Assembly (NCBI GenBank): GCA_016715245.1 | Contig: JADKAS010000020.1 | Location: 1 to 64,000 of the forward strand | Direction of reading: 5' to 3' | Length of the DNA stretch: 64,000 bases | DNA from: Saprospiraceae bacterium | Lineage (GTDB): Bacteria; Bacteroidota; Bacteroidia; Chitinophagales; Saprospiraceae | In this document: positions 1-8,259 of the stretch, one piece after another | Layout of the letters: each line of letters starts with the position of its first letter | How positions within the stretch are numbered: position 1 is the stretch's first letter | The notes under the pieces: generated by a model | Seen by the model: only the letters and a program-made list of their open reading frames with translations | Told to the model about the DNA's origin: nothing | Database searches by the model: none | Made by a program: the position numbers and the translations under genes

Positions 1-1
1 T

Positions 2-1520
2 ATTATTGTGAATTATATTAAAGACGGTGATTTTTACACATTTAAATCAACTGATTGTCAAATCAGATCGGGAATCTGCAAGCAAGACAAGTAGCAATGA
101 ACATTCTGTCCTTTTTTGAAAAAACGGATATGATTTAATATTCCTGACTCCGGAAAAGTTTCGGTTTTGAGTGGAGATAATGGAAATTACAGTTTGAAGT
201 TGATGGAAATTTGAATGCCAACAAAGAAAAAGGCTTTAAAAGAACTATTCTTAATAATAATTCATTGTGTATAGTTAATTCTCAAATCAAACTTAATCTG
301 GATTCTTCTGAAATTAAAGGTGACGTTGTCATTGTTGATTCTACTATAGCATCAGGTACATTTGATATGTCTAATGCCAAGTTCGGAGATAAAAAAAACA
401 ACACTACATTTGAAATTAAAAGTACGGGTATTGCAAGTGATATTGAGGCAAAAAAAGTAAAATTTTATGGAACAGTCAAATTTGATGATATCAGATTTGA
501 CAACGAAATATATTTCAGCAAAAGTAAATTTTTTAAGCAGGTAAAGTTTATTGATTGCACCATGTATCAGGAATGTTATTTTGAAGGGGCCACTTTTAAA
601 AAGAGCGTGGATTTGTCAGAAACAATCTTTCAGGGGAAAGCAAGTTTTAAAGATATAACCTGGGAAGATAATGCTTATATGAAGATGCATAAAGGAAGTG
701 CATTTTTGGGTTATGGATATGACCCAGGAGAAAAACTTGAAAATTATTTATTCATTAATGTCAGAGGGTTGAGGAATATTTTTATTCATTAATAAATAAT
801 GAACATGGAGATTCACTCCAATTTTGCAAAAGTGGTCAAACACTTGCAGGATACAATTTCTTGAAAAACTTAATTCTCCATCCTTAAAAAACAATATATA
901 AGACTGAAGATCGATTTAATGAATTCTTTTTAAAATCAGGAAAATATTTACAAATGTTAAAGAAAATGATAAAATCAGAAGGTTTCGGGCGTAAAACTTA
1001 AATATGATAATCCGCCAAATCTTTTGAATATTGAAATAGAAATGTATATCGAACCAGACGTGCCATGGAAGATATGGCAAAAGAAGAACTCATCACAGAA
1101 TGTCATATTTTGGAAATGGAAGCTCAAAGAAGATTGGCAAGTAGGAATTTTGTTAAATGGTTTCGGTTTACATTTCTTAAATATACGACAAGGTACGGTG
1201 AATCTCCTTTCAGAATATTTGCATTTATCGTTTTTGATTGGGCTTTTTTTTCGTTTTTATACTGGCTCATTATCAAAGGGCATGATTTGTTTGGTTCTAA
1301 ATTTTCCTTTCAACATAAGAACAAAGATTCTACTGCGATACATAATGACTTTTTGGAGAGCATTATGCATAGTGTGGACAATCTGCTTTCTTTAAATATA
1401 GATATAAATAATTCTTGTTGTATTTTTATAGTTATCGTAACTTTGTTCCAAGGTTTCGTTAATATTATGATAATAGCATTAATGACACAGGTAGTATTCA
1501 GAAAATTAGATTTAAGATAG
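2..1520 (+). pseudogene. Decayed pentapeptide-repeat protein with C-terminal channel-like membrane domain
   Basis: Coding-like sequence runs through this stretch but in changing frames. Residues resembling an N-terminal region are readable from base 2 and again from 134. A frame switch near 192-203 leads into a 180-residue pentapeptide-like segment (181-792) with many F-x-x-x-x-F spacings. A further piece, containing KSGKYLQMLKKMIKSEG, is readable at 903-1001 and resembles the linker of pentapeptide/channel proteins. The last piece (1065-1520) has the M-E-A-Q-R-R and Y-G-E-S-P-F-R-I motifs of that linker, then two membrane helices and the ending VVFRKLDLR. Open frame continues upstream of the TTG at 211, so that codon is not a true start. 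At least three frameshifts plus stops indicate a pseudogene. No T-x-G-Y-G selectivity filter is visible. The 5' end may lie outside the window. Confidence 0.6.
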
Positions 1521-1522
1521 AT

Positions 1523-2011
1523 ATGATATTCAGGCAAGGTAAAAAAGAAGATATTAAAACGATAGTTGGTCTGGGAAGAGACTTCTGTCCCAAAGAATAT
1601 ATTTCCCATAGTGAAATTATTGAAGCTTTTGCTTCCGAACCCTTGAAATGGAATCCTCAGTGGTGGCTCAGATTTGAAAGTTTTTTATATTCACATTTTG
1701 AAGAAAATCCTGAATGGCTCCATGTTATTGAACACAAAGAAACTAAAGAAGTCGTAGGGTACGCAGTATTACAGATTGATCAGGAATTCGATTATGCTCT
1801 CAAGTACGGGACAGTACACGACATCCTTGTACACCCTGATTTTGCTGGTAAAGGGCTTGGTTCGGATTTTTTTAAATATATAGAAAATTATCTGTTGTCT
1901 GAAGGATGTGAATTTCTATTATTTGAATCTGGTTCTGAAAATCATAATGCTCATCATTTTTTGAAAAACACCAATACAAAGTTATTTCAAAAGTATTTTA
2001 TAAACCATTGA
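1523..2011 (+). CDS. GNAT-family N-acetyltransferase
   Basis: The 162-residue protein is a single GNAT domain. Motif A, which binds the acetyl-CoA pyrophosphate, is visible at residues 98-113 (VHDILVHPDFAGKGLG), with the Q/R-x-x-G-x-G-type loop as A-G-K-G-L-G. It is preceded by the beta strand VVGYAVLQ and followed by the helix SDFFKYIENYL. The acceptor substrate cannot be told from sequence; the family acetylates small amines, antibiotics or protein N-termini. It starts two bases after the stop of the decayed channel gene, so it was probably translated from the same transcript once. No signal peptide is present, so the protein is cytoplasmic. Confidence 0.85.
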   Translation: MIFRQGKKEDIKTIVGLGRDFCPKEYISHSEIIEAFASEPLKWNPQWWLRFESFLYSHFEENPEWLHVIEHKETKEVVGYAVLQIDQEFDYALKYGTVHDILVHPDFAGKGLGSDFFKYIENYLLSEGCEFLLFESGSENHNAHHFLKNTNTKLFQKYFINH

Positions 2012-2261
2012 AGTAAGATTTAACTGATAATATTTAAATAATTAAACAAATAACCTGTTTCCACAATTCTTTTTTAAGAAAAAATAATTTAGGAAAATAG
2101 GCAAGGCTTTTAGATCACTCAATTAAAAGCCCTTTCCGGTGTTTGACAGGTTTTAGTTCAGAAAGCAGATATTTATTTTTTTTATTCTCGATCGGGTTAC
2201 CTTTCCCCTTTTTCCAACATAAAAGGAAATCAACTTTTTTATTAACCTAAACTCAATTAAT

Positions 2262-3095
2262 ATGAAAAACTTTTTATTCCCTGCAGCTTTCGTGACAATT
2301 TTTATTTTTTCCGGGTTCAGTCAAAACATTGTCATTGATTACAATACCTTGTCTATTTTGCCCGTGGACAAAAAAATATTTAAAGTACAGGATTTTATCT
2401 CCGTAGTTATCAGGGATTATAGTGCCACAACCGGAGATAAATTTAAAGTTGAGATTACCGGCGAACAATATGAAAATACCTCCGGAATTGATGCTTTTAA
2501 GAAAATGACTAAAGTGGATACAACTAAAAAAATGATAGAAGAACAACCTGACGATTACTACCTGCTGTCCCTTCAGGTACCGGACAAGGACAAATCCATT
2601 ATAAAAATTACGAGGTATAAACCCGACGGTACGGCCAAAATCGAAGAACGCACCTACTTCTTCCGCAACCGGGGCGGGTTGAAGTTTGACGTGAGCTCGG
2701 GATTTTTTATTTCTAATCTTAGAGATAAGATCTATGTACTCAAATCCTTAGATACTTTGAACAAACAAATTGTCCGGGAAAATAACGGAAACATTCGGTC
2801 AGGGATCGGGTTGCTGGCCCATCTGCATTGCAGGAGTCAGAAATGGTTGTCAGGCGGTTTAACCGGTGGTTTTGAGATCAACAATGATGCGAAAGTAGGG
2901 TTTTTGGCAGGAGGTTCCTTATTTTTCGGGTATGACCGTAAGTTTGTATTTTCCGGTGGTGTCGCTTTCAGCAAGGTAAAGACCATTTCTGATATCTATA
3001 AAGTTGGCGATATTGTACCTTACACCATAAATGACATCCCAACTGTCGAAATCTGGAAATCCGGTTGGTTCGGTGCACTGACGTATAATTTTTAA
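2262..3095 (+). CDS. Exported protein of unknown function with barrel-like C-terminus
   Basis: I do not recognise the family. The 277-residue product starts with a clear signal peptide (MKNFLFPAAFVTIFIFSGFSQ, cleavage near residue 21). Residues 22-135 form a mixed globular region. Residues 175-277 alternate Gly, aromatic and polar residues (GGLTGGFEIN, LAGGSLFFGYD, FVFSGGVAFS) and end in Y-N-F, as outer-membrane strands do. The terminal Phe and the strand-like repeats suggest an outer-membrane or periplasmic protein. A multi-helix membrane protein follows after 19 bases, so the two are probably co-transcribed. The ATG lies behind a long T-rich leader without a Shine-Dalgarno sequence, as is usual in Bacteroidota. 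Confidence 0.7.
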   Translation: MKNFLFPAAFVTIFIFSGFSQNIVIDYNTLSILPVDKKIFKVQDFISVVIRDYSATTGDKFKVEITGEQYENTSGIDAFKKMTKVDTTKKMIEEQPDDYYLLSLQVPDKDKSIIKITRYKPDGTAKIEERTYFFRNRGGLKFDVSSGFFISNLRDKIYVLKSLDTLNKQIVRENNGNIRSGIGLLAHLHCRSQKWLSGGLTGGFEINNDAKVGFLAGGSLFFGYDRKFVFSGGVAFSKVKTISDIYKVGDIVPYTINDIPTVEIWKSGWFGALTYNF

Positions 3096-3114
3096 TGTAT
3101 AAAACTTTATAACG

Positions 3115-3552
3115 ATGAACACAAAAAAATTAATCAGAATTATGGTTCTGTTTTCCCTTCTTGGTTTTTTGGGAATATCTGTGTATGTATTTTATTTCTG
3201 TATCAAAAATGAATCTGATATCAAAGGCCCTGTCATATATGTGTATAATATATTAAACGGTTTAGTGGGAGGTATTTTTGCACTTGCATTTGGACTCCCG
3301 GCTCCTACAGAAAAGAAGAGTCCGGACCGGATGGTAAATAAAATTCATAGTCTTTCCGGCATGATGTCCGAAGAAGACCCGTCAGACAAATTGGGATATT
3401 TTTATGCTTTATCCTATATGATTGTTGGATTTGTAGCGGTCGGTATATGGTTGTTTTCTTCCAGCGCAGGTGCATGCGAATACATTGTATCTTTTGCACA
3501 AATTTTTCTAGGAATGCTGGTGGCCATTGTGACTGGTTACTTTAAAGATTAA
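3115..3552 (+). CDS. Small four-helix membrane protein, unknown function
   Basis: The 145-residue protein has four hydrophobic segments at about residues 7-29, 40-61, 94-115 and 122-142. A charged loop of about 30 residues (62-93) lies between helices 2 and 3. No signal-peptide cleavage site or catalytic motif is visible, so it should sit in the inner membrane. It follows the exported barrel-like protein by 19 bases and probably works with it. I do not recognise the family. The final Y-F-K-D is followed by about 180 bases without an obvious plus-strand terminator. Confidence 0.65.
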   Translation: MNTKKLIRIMVLFSLLGFLGISVYVFYFCIKNESDIKGPVIYVYNILNGLVGGIFALAFGLPAPTEKKSPDRMVNKIHSLSGMMSEEDPSDKLGYFYALSYMIVGFVAVGIWLFSSSAGACEYIVSFAQIFLGMLVAIVTGYFKD

Positions 3553-3730
3553 TCGGTAATACATAAAATTACTTTTATTTAGATCCCATGTTTGTCCGTC
3601 AATTTTTGCGCAATAACTTTTGTATGACCTGGGTTTAATTACCTTCATTTTTTTACACAGGTACGTCCTCTCAGGGAATAATCATCGTACATCAATGGAT
3701 ACTTTATTGTAATAGGGTTTCCTCAAACTA

Positions 3731-3768
3731 AAAACGCCTGCCCGAAATTCTTTTACTTCAGACAGGCG
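3731..3768 (-). terminator. Rho-independent terminator of the sigma-factor operon
   Basis: Read on the minus strand, a stem with CGCCTG/CAGGCG at its base, extended by G-U pairs into the GAA/TTC positions, is followed directly by five T residues. It lies about 30 bases past the stop of the lipoprotein gene ending at 3800. Confidence 0.75.
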
Positions 3769-3799
3769 ACTCCTAATTACGAATAAAAATACAGTTATC

Positions 3800-4744
3800 T
3801 TAAAATCCTCTCAGTTTGTTTATTATTTCTTTAACAGACAAGACCTGAGGATATAATTTTATGGTTTGATCCACTGCTACTGAGGAATCCATTTCAGCAT
3901 ATGTATGGTTTCCATCTTCACGATAGGATATTAAAACAAATTTTATGCCTGAATTGACAGGCAGCTTCACTTCGTTGTGGCAAAAATAGGTTTCTGACAC
4001 AAATTCATATAAGGGAATTATAGTTTCCCACTCTTTGGAAACACCAAAAACTACAGTATTACCTTTATTATATCCCGCATTTGGTTGAATACATAATGAA
4101 GAGGTAGTTTCTCCTGCAAAGTCGTGCGGGTTGGCAATAATATACCATCCTGATTCAACCAGCGAAAATGTACATCCTTTTCCTGAAATGAGGTTACCTC
4201 CTTGATTAAGTGTCCATTCCTCCACCGAAGAGGCAGATTTCCAGACCCATTCCTTGTTATTGTTTTCAGCATTTACTTCGTAATAGAGCTGAAGCGGTGC
4301 CTCATGATCAGTTATGTTGGAGTACCATTCCAACGGTAAAGAAGGATTAAAAAAAAGTTTTTCTCCTGCACTGGTAAATTGAAGGAACAATAAATTTTTA
4401 CTTTCCAGTGATTGGTTGTGGTAAAATGGAATTTTGCCATATACTATGTGGTCTCCCAAAGATGTACTTTCTATAAGTTCCATCACCGCTTTACCCGAAA
4501 ATGCATTTCCCTTTTTGTCCAAAAGACTTCCTTTTTGTATCCTGATTACATTTTTTTGTGGTGTGGTAAAATATACATCCTCTTCTGAAATGTTAAGAAT
4601 AAAATGGGTGGGTCTGTTTTCTAATTGAGTATAGAGGTATGCAGGATCTTCCGGTGTGTTTCTTGGAATAAAAATTTCTTTTTCCTGAAAACAGGAAGAT
4701 AATGTCATCAATAATAAAATAGCGATGAATAACCAATGTTTCAT
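3800..4744 (-). CDS. Lipoprotein of unknown function in ECF-sigma operon
   Basis: The start is set at the ATG at 4744 (MKHWLFIAILLLMTLSSC) because this gives a proper lipoprotein signal with the lipobox T-L-S-S-C; an upstream in-frame ATG at 4783 would add 13 residues before it. The mature protein of about 297 residues is rich in beta-type sequence and aromatic residues and has no motif I can assign. It is the last gene of the sigma factor, barrel, lipoprotein operon, 65 bases downstream of the barrel gene, and a terminator follows. It is probably an envelope protein under control of that sigma factor. Confidence 0.7.
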   Translation of the reverse strand: MKHWLFIAILLLMTLSSCFQEKEIFIPRNTPEDPAYLYTQLENRPTHFILNISEEDVYFTTPQKNVIRIQKGSLLDKKGNAFSGKAVMELIESTSLGDHIVYGKIPFYHNQSLESKNLLFLQFTSAGEKLFFNPSLPLEWYSNITDHEAPLQLYYEVNAENNNKEWVWKSASSVEEWTLNQGGNLISGKGCTFSLVESGWYIIANPHDFAGETTSSLCIQPNAGYNKGNTVVFGVSKEWETIIPLYEFVSETYFCHNEVKLPVNSGIKFVLISYREDGNHTYAEMDSSVAVDQTIKLYPQVLSVKEIINKLRGF

Positions 4745-4809
4745 ATTCAATGATTGTAAGATTATATAGTTTAACAGATACACAAAGTTATCTTTTCGCT
4801 GCCTGAAAC

Positions 4810-6201
4810 TTAAAAATTATATTTAAGCCCGGTAAAAAAACTTGCTACTGCATATTTTTGTATAACAGGATAATCTTTTGAGGTGAGGCCTCTGTGGTAA
4901 AACCGGATATTGGGTTCAATAAAGAAACTGAAACGATCATAAAATCCGTAGGCAAATTGTGCACCTATATAGCTGGAAATACCTAAAGAATTATGAAAAT
5001 TATGCGCATTGAGATCCTTAAAATTCCGCACGGAATATACATCATTATTGAGTGCCATTCCTGATTTTTGAAAAACAAGGTTGGCCATAACGCCTATATT
5101 TATATCAAGGGATAACCGATCTTTTTGTAATAATGTAAATCCTACAAGAAAAGGTATGTCAATCATAGAGTATTGGTTTTTAACCTTATACACCAATGTT
5201 CCCGGAATATAAATCGTGTCAAAAGTAAAAGTGCTGTCCTTAATATTTCCTGCCGAATCTTTAATATATAAAGTAGTTTTAACCACTTTGGTTTGTGAAG
5301 ATTCAGGGTCGGTATACTCAAATTTTTCATTAATTCTGGAAAAATGAGCCCCTGTGTATATATTAAATTTTTCTGACATTCTGAATCCCAGTCTGGCTCC
5401 CAAAGAATAGGAATAGAGAGGGGTTTCTGTTTCTTTCCTTTTATTGACAAGATTTGTAAATGCACTTTCACGGGCACGCATACTTCTTAAAGGGATGTCA
5501 TTTCCGTAATATACGTCCAGGGACATTCCGATACCCCTTTGATTAAAATCATTTAAACAATTATCTTTTGGTGTAATTTTTTTGTTTCTCCTAATTACAT
5601 GTTTACGATTTTTAATGGAATGTAAAGGAGTAAATAACGATGTCCTGAGGTTGGAAATGGAAACCTGACCATTAAAATCCAATGTTGCTACTTCTGCTAA
5701 AGCAGCTTCATTCGTGATTTCCGGATGAATAGAAATATTTCCTTCGCCATTTGCCGAAGATAAATCTTGTTTTTTGAATTTTGATACGATGGTTTTCTTT
5801 GAAGATATTGTATTTGAAAGCGGAAGACTTTCTCCGGATCCAGTCAAAAAATGATGGGAAGGATTATGACCCGTGTTTTGATTTGAGATGATGACATCTG
5901 ATTCATTGGCAGGCAAAGTAATTTGGTTTTTGGTTTGGTTTAAAACGGAAGGAGAAATCTTTTCTATGGATTCACTTACTTTTTGCGGTTGTGAAGGGAC
6001 TGATTTGTTAAACCAATATACCGCAATTCCCAGAAATAAAAAAATACTCCCGACGGCAGTAATCAGGTAAAGAGGAGCCAAACGCCTTTTACCCTGATCG
6101 TGTAATTGTGATTCAATATTTTCCCACAAGCCTGAACTTACTTCACTTTCGTGAAACTGAAGTCTGTCTTTTATTTGTTTGTCAAATTGGTTTTGTCCCA
6201 T
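4810..6201 (-). CDS. Outer-membrane beta-barrel (PorT-like) protein with N-terminal membrane helix
   Basis: The 463-residue protein has three parts. Residues 1-42 are charged and soluble (DKQIKDRLQFHESEV...GLWENIESQL), as in the cytoplasmic domain of anti-sigma or sigma-associated proteins. Residues 43-64 form one transmembrane helix (YLITAVGSIFLFLGIAVYWF). Residues 65-220 are a low-complexity Ser/Asn/Lys linker, and residues 223-463 are an outer-membrane beta-barrel region ending in GLKYNF with a terminal Phe. The gene starts three bases after the sigma-factor stop, which indicates translational coupling. A cytoplasmic head joined to an outer-membrane barrel is an odd topology; the helix may be a late-cleaved signal, or the chain may span the periplasm. 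Confidence 0.75.
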   Translation of the reverse strand: MGQNQFDKQIKDRLQFHESEVSSGLWENIESQLHDQGKRRLAPLYLITAVGSIFLFLGIAVYWFNKSVPSQPQKVSESIEKISPSVLNQTKNQITLPANESDVIISNQNTGHNPSHHFLTGSGESLPLSNTISSKKTIVSKFKKQDLSSANGEGNISIHPEITNEAALAEVATLDFNGQVSISNLRTSLFTPLHSIKNRKHVIRRNKKITPKDNCLNDFNQRGIGMSLDVYYGNDIPLRSMRARESAFTNLVNKRKETETPLYSYSLGARLGFRMSEKFNIYTGAHFSRINEKFEYTDPESSQTKVVKTTLYIKDSAGNIKDSTFTFDTIYIPGTLVYKVKNQYSMIDIPFLVGFTLLQKDRLSLDINIGVMANLVFQKSGMALNNDVYSVRNFKDLNAHNFHNSLGISSYIGAQFAYGFYDRFSFFIEPNIRFYHRGLTSKDYPVIQKYAVASFFTGLKYNF

Positions 6202-6203
6202 TT

Positions 6204-6770
6204 CTAAATCACCATTTTAAGGATACCTCGTAAATTATATTGCAACATTTTTCTTGCCTTGACCAATTGTGAACGGGAAGTGGATTCTTCAATATTCATC
6301 ATATCTCCGATCTCTTTATGAGAATATCCTTCAATGACAAACAGGTTAAATACCATCCTGTATCCGTGCGGCAAACGACTGATATAGCTGAGCAGTTCTT
6401 CCTCCGTCAGCATAGACACCACATCTGGTTCACTTTTATCAAATTGCTGTATTATGTCATCCAGTGTATTAAGATTCCAGCCCAAAGATTTTTTACTGTT
6501 GTATTTCAGGGCGGTATTGATCATAATCCTTCTGATCCATCCTTCAAAAGAACCTTCAAATGAGAAGTTCTCAATGTGCCTGAAAACACGAATAAAACCT
6601 TCCTGAAAAATATCTTCTGCTTCATTTTTATTTTTTGCATATCTCAGACATACAGACATCATTTTTGGACCGTAAACCTCAAAAAGTTGTTTTTGGCTTT
6701 TACGATCCCCCTTAATACAAAATTGTATTAATTCTTTTTCTGTATGGCTATTGATAATTAAGGGCGACAT
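6204..6770 (-). CDS. ECF-type RNA polymerase sigma-70 factor
   Basis: The 188-residue protein has sigma region 2 at about residues 28-92, including the core-binding/-10 sequence AEDIFQEGFIRVFRHIENF and GWIRRIMINTA. Region 4 lies at 128-173 (LPHGYRMVFNLFVIEGYSHKEIGDMM), with a helix-turn-helix and the E-S-T-S-R-S-Q-L recognition helix. No region 1 or 3 is present, which defines the extracytoplasmic-function group. It is first in a three-gene operon with the barrel protein and the lipoprotein, so it probably responds to an envelope signal and may control its own operon. No classical zinc-binding anti-sigma gene is adjacent; the soluble N-terminus of the next gene is the closest candidate. Confidence 0.93.
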   Translation of the reverse strand: MSPLIINSHTEKELIQFCIKGDRKSQKQLFEVYGPKMMSVCLRYAKNKNEAEDIFQEGFIRVFRHIENFSFEGSFEGWIRRIMINTALKYNSKKSLGWNLNTLDDIIQQFDKSEPDVVSMLTEEELLSYISRLPHGYRMVFNLFVIEGYSHKEIGDMMNIEESTSRSQLVKARKMLQYNLRGILKMVI

Positions 6771-6830
6771 AGATATGCCTTTTTAATATAGATGCAAAAT
6801 ATATTGAATTCGCTGCCTGCCTGGTGGTAA

Positions 6831-7985
6831 TTAATCTTTTACTATGATGGCATCATCCACAAGTCCGTCAATGTTTTTATCGCCATCATCTTTTTTATCT
6901 GCTTCTGACTGATCGGGATTGGTGTTTACGACCACTTTTCCTTCACTAAATGCATCATAATGTCCATCAGCATATTGAGATGCTTTGTTGAAAAAATCGT
7001 CCTTGTTGTCCAGTAATGAACCTCCGGCATCTAAAGTTTCGTCAGCAAATTCTTTTTTAGGCTGCATTGCTTCCTCTGCTTCCATTTTTTTGGCTTTGTC
7101 CAGCGTGTCATCAAATTTATCTTCAATTTTTGAGGATACTTCTTTTGCTTTTTCAAAGAGGGTTTCTCCACCGTCCTTTACTTTTTCTCCGACTTTTTCA
7201 GCAATATCCGCTGTTTTATCCCATACACTATTGCTGGTCTCAACCACTTTTTCCGCCACTTTTTCAGCAAAATCACTTGTTTTCTCAAATACCTGACTAC
7301 CTGTTTCTGCTACCTTGTCGCCTACTTTTTCAGCAAAGGTGGCTGTTTTGTCCCAAATGTTTTGAGTAGTTCCTGTAATTGAACTTTCAGCTTTGTCCGC
7401 CACTTTATCCAAAGTTTCACCAGCCTGTTTTGTTTTTTCCCAAAGGTGAGATCCGGTATCAACCACCTTATCTCCTGCTTTATCAACCAGTTCTTCTGCT
7501 TTGTCGGCCAGATCACCTGCTTTATCCCAGACCTTGTGACCAGTTTCAGCAATTTTGTCGCCGGCTTTTTCAGCGAGACCTTCTGCTTTGTCAGCCAGAT
7601 CTCCCGCTTTGTCCCAAACTTTGTGTCCGGTTTCAGCAATTTTGTCGCCTGCTTTTTCAGCGAGACCTTCTGCTTTTTCGGTCAGGTCACCCGCTTTTTC
7701 CCAAACATTTTGTCCCGTTTCAGCGATTTTATCTCCGGCTTTTTCAGCAAGGTCCTCTGCTTTGTCTACCAGATCAACTGCCTTGTCCTTTAAGTCTGAC
7801 GCTTTTTCTACTATGGCTTCACGTAATCCGGAAGTCTTTTCATCTATATTTTTTAAAGCCTCTTTTCCTTCATTGATAACATCAAGGCTTTTTTCTTTAG
7901 TAAATTCAACCCCTTTATTGACGGCTGATTTTGTCACAGATTCGGTTGCAAAAAATAATCTTTTTAAAGAGCTAAAAAATCCCAT
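6831..7985 (-). CDS. LEA/apolipoprotein-like amphipathic repeat protein
   Basis: The 384-residue protein is almost entirely amphipathic helix, rich in Lys, Glu, Asp and Ala. Residues about 75-290 are repeats whose unit is 11+11+7 residues (EKAGDKIAETG, HKVWDKAGDLA, DKAEGLA). Later copies shorten to 11+11 residues. Three nearly identical copies give an exact 87-base DNA period (TTTCAGC at 7544, 7631 and 7718). Eleven-residue periodicity of this composition is typical of group-3 LEA proteins, which protect membranes and proteins during drying or freezing. No signal peptide or membrane helix is present. The C-terminal 90 residues are acidic and non-repetitive. A role in stress protection is inference. 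Confidence 0.75.
   Translation of the reverse strand: MGFFSSLKRLFFATESVTKSAVNKGVEFTKEKSLDVINEGKEALKNIDEKTSGLREAIVEKASDLKDKAVDLVDKAEDLAEKAGDKIAETGQNVWEKAGDLTEKAEGLAEKAGDKIAETGHKVWDKAGDLADKAEGLAEKAGDKIAETGHKVWDKAGDLADKAEELVDKAGDKVVDTGSHLWEKTKQAGETLDKVADKAESSITGTTQNIWDKTATFAEKVGDKVAETGSQVFEKTSDFAEKVAEKVVETSNSVWDKTADIAEKVGEKVKDGGETLFEKAKEVSSKIEDKFDDTLDKAKKMEAEEAMQPKKEFADETLDAGGSLLDNKDDFFNKASQYADGHYDAFSEGKVVVNTNPDQSEADKKDDGDKNIDGLVDDAIIVKD
7490..7755 (-). repeat. 87-base tandem coding repeat
   Basis: Three successive near-identical 87-base units inside the LEA-like gene encode the 29-residue repeat. The phase marker TTTCAGC recurs on the plus strand at 7544, 7631 and 7718. The divergence is mostly silent or conservative, which fits recent slippage or unequal exchange. 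Confidence 0.8.
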
Positions 7986-8259
7986 CGTATTAAATTTTAA
8001 GTTTGAAATAAAAACATGTAAAGATACGATAATTATTATTTATTTCCAAATATTGCATGTTGAAAACTGTTATTTCAAAGCCGGAATTTTAAAGACTTGG
8101 GATTAACCTTCAAATTGGAAAATTTGTCTGTTTTATGAAAAAAATATTGCCAATTTACGCTAAGTTAATGCGAAATAATGGCAACATTTTATTTTTTTGA
8201 AATGTTGTCTGATTTCAATGTGTTGAATTTTTATTTCCGCCTTTTGCAATATACCTTTT

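Noticed and set aside
1024..1395. An alternative 123-residue frame overlapping the channel fragment.
   Set aside because: It is out of frame with the conserved linker and membrane motifs and has no family features; it is a shadow of the decayed gene.
2105..2131. Hairpin GGCTTTTA/TAAAAGCC after the GNAT gene as a terminator.
   Set aside because: The arms are mostly A/T and no T-run follows on either strand at the right place; it may be fortuitous.
7379..8106. Long plus-strand frames opposite the LEA-like gene.
   Set aside because: They exist because the repeat has few stop triplets in any frame; their Phe/Ser/Pro-rich composition mirrors the Lys/Glu/Ala repeat on the minus strand.
8182..8207. 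Stem CAACATTT/AAATGTTG between two minus-strand genes as a terminator.
   Set aside because: Read on the minus strand, the stem is not followed by Ts; the T-rich stretch is in the loop.
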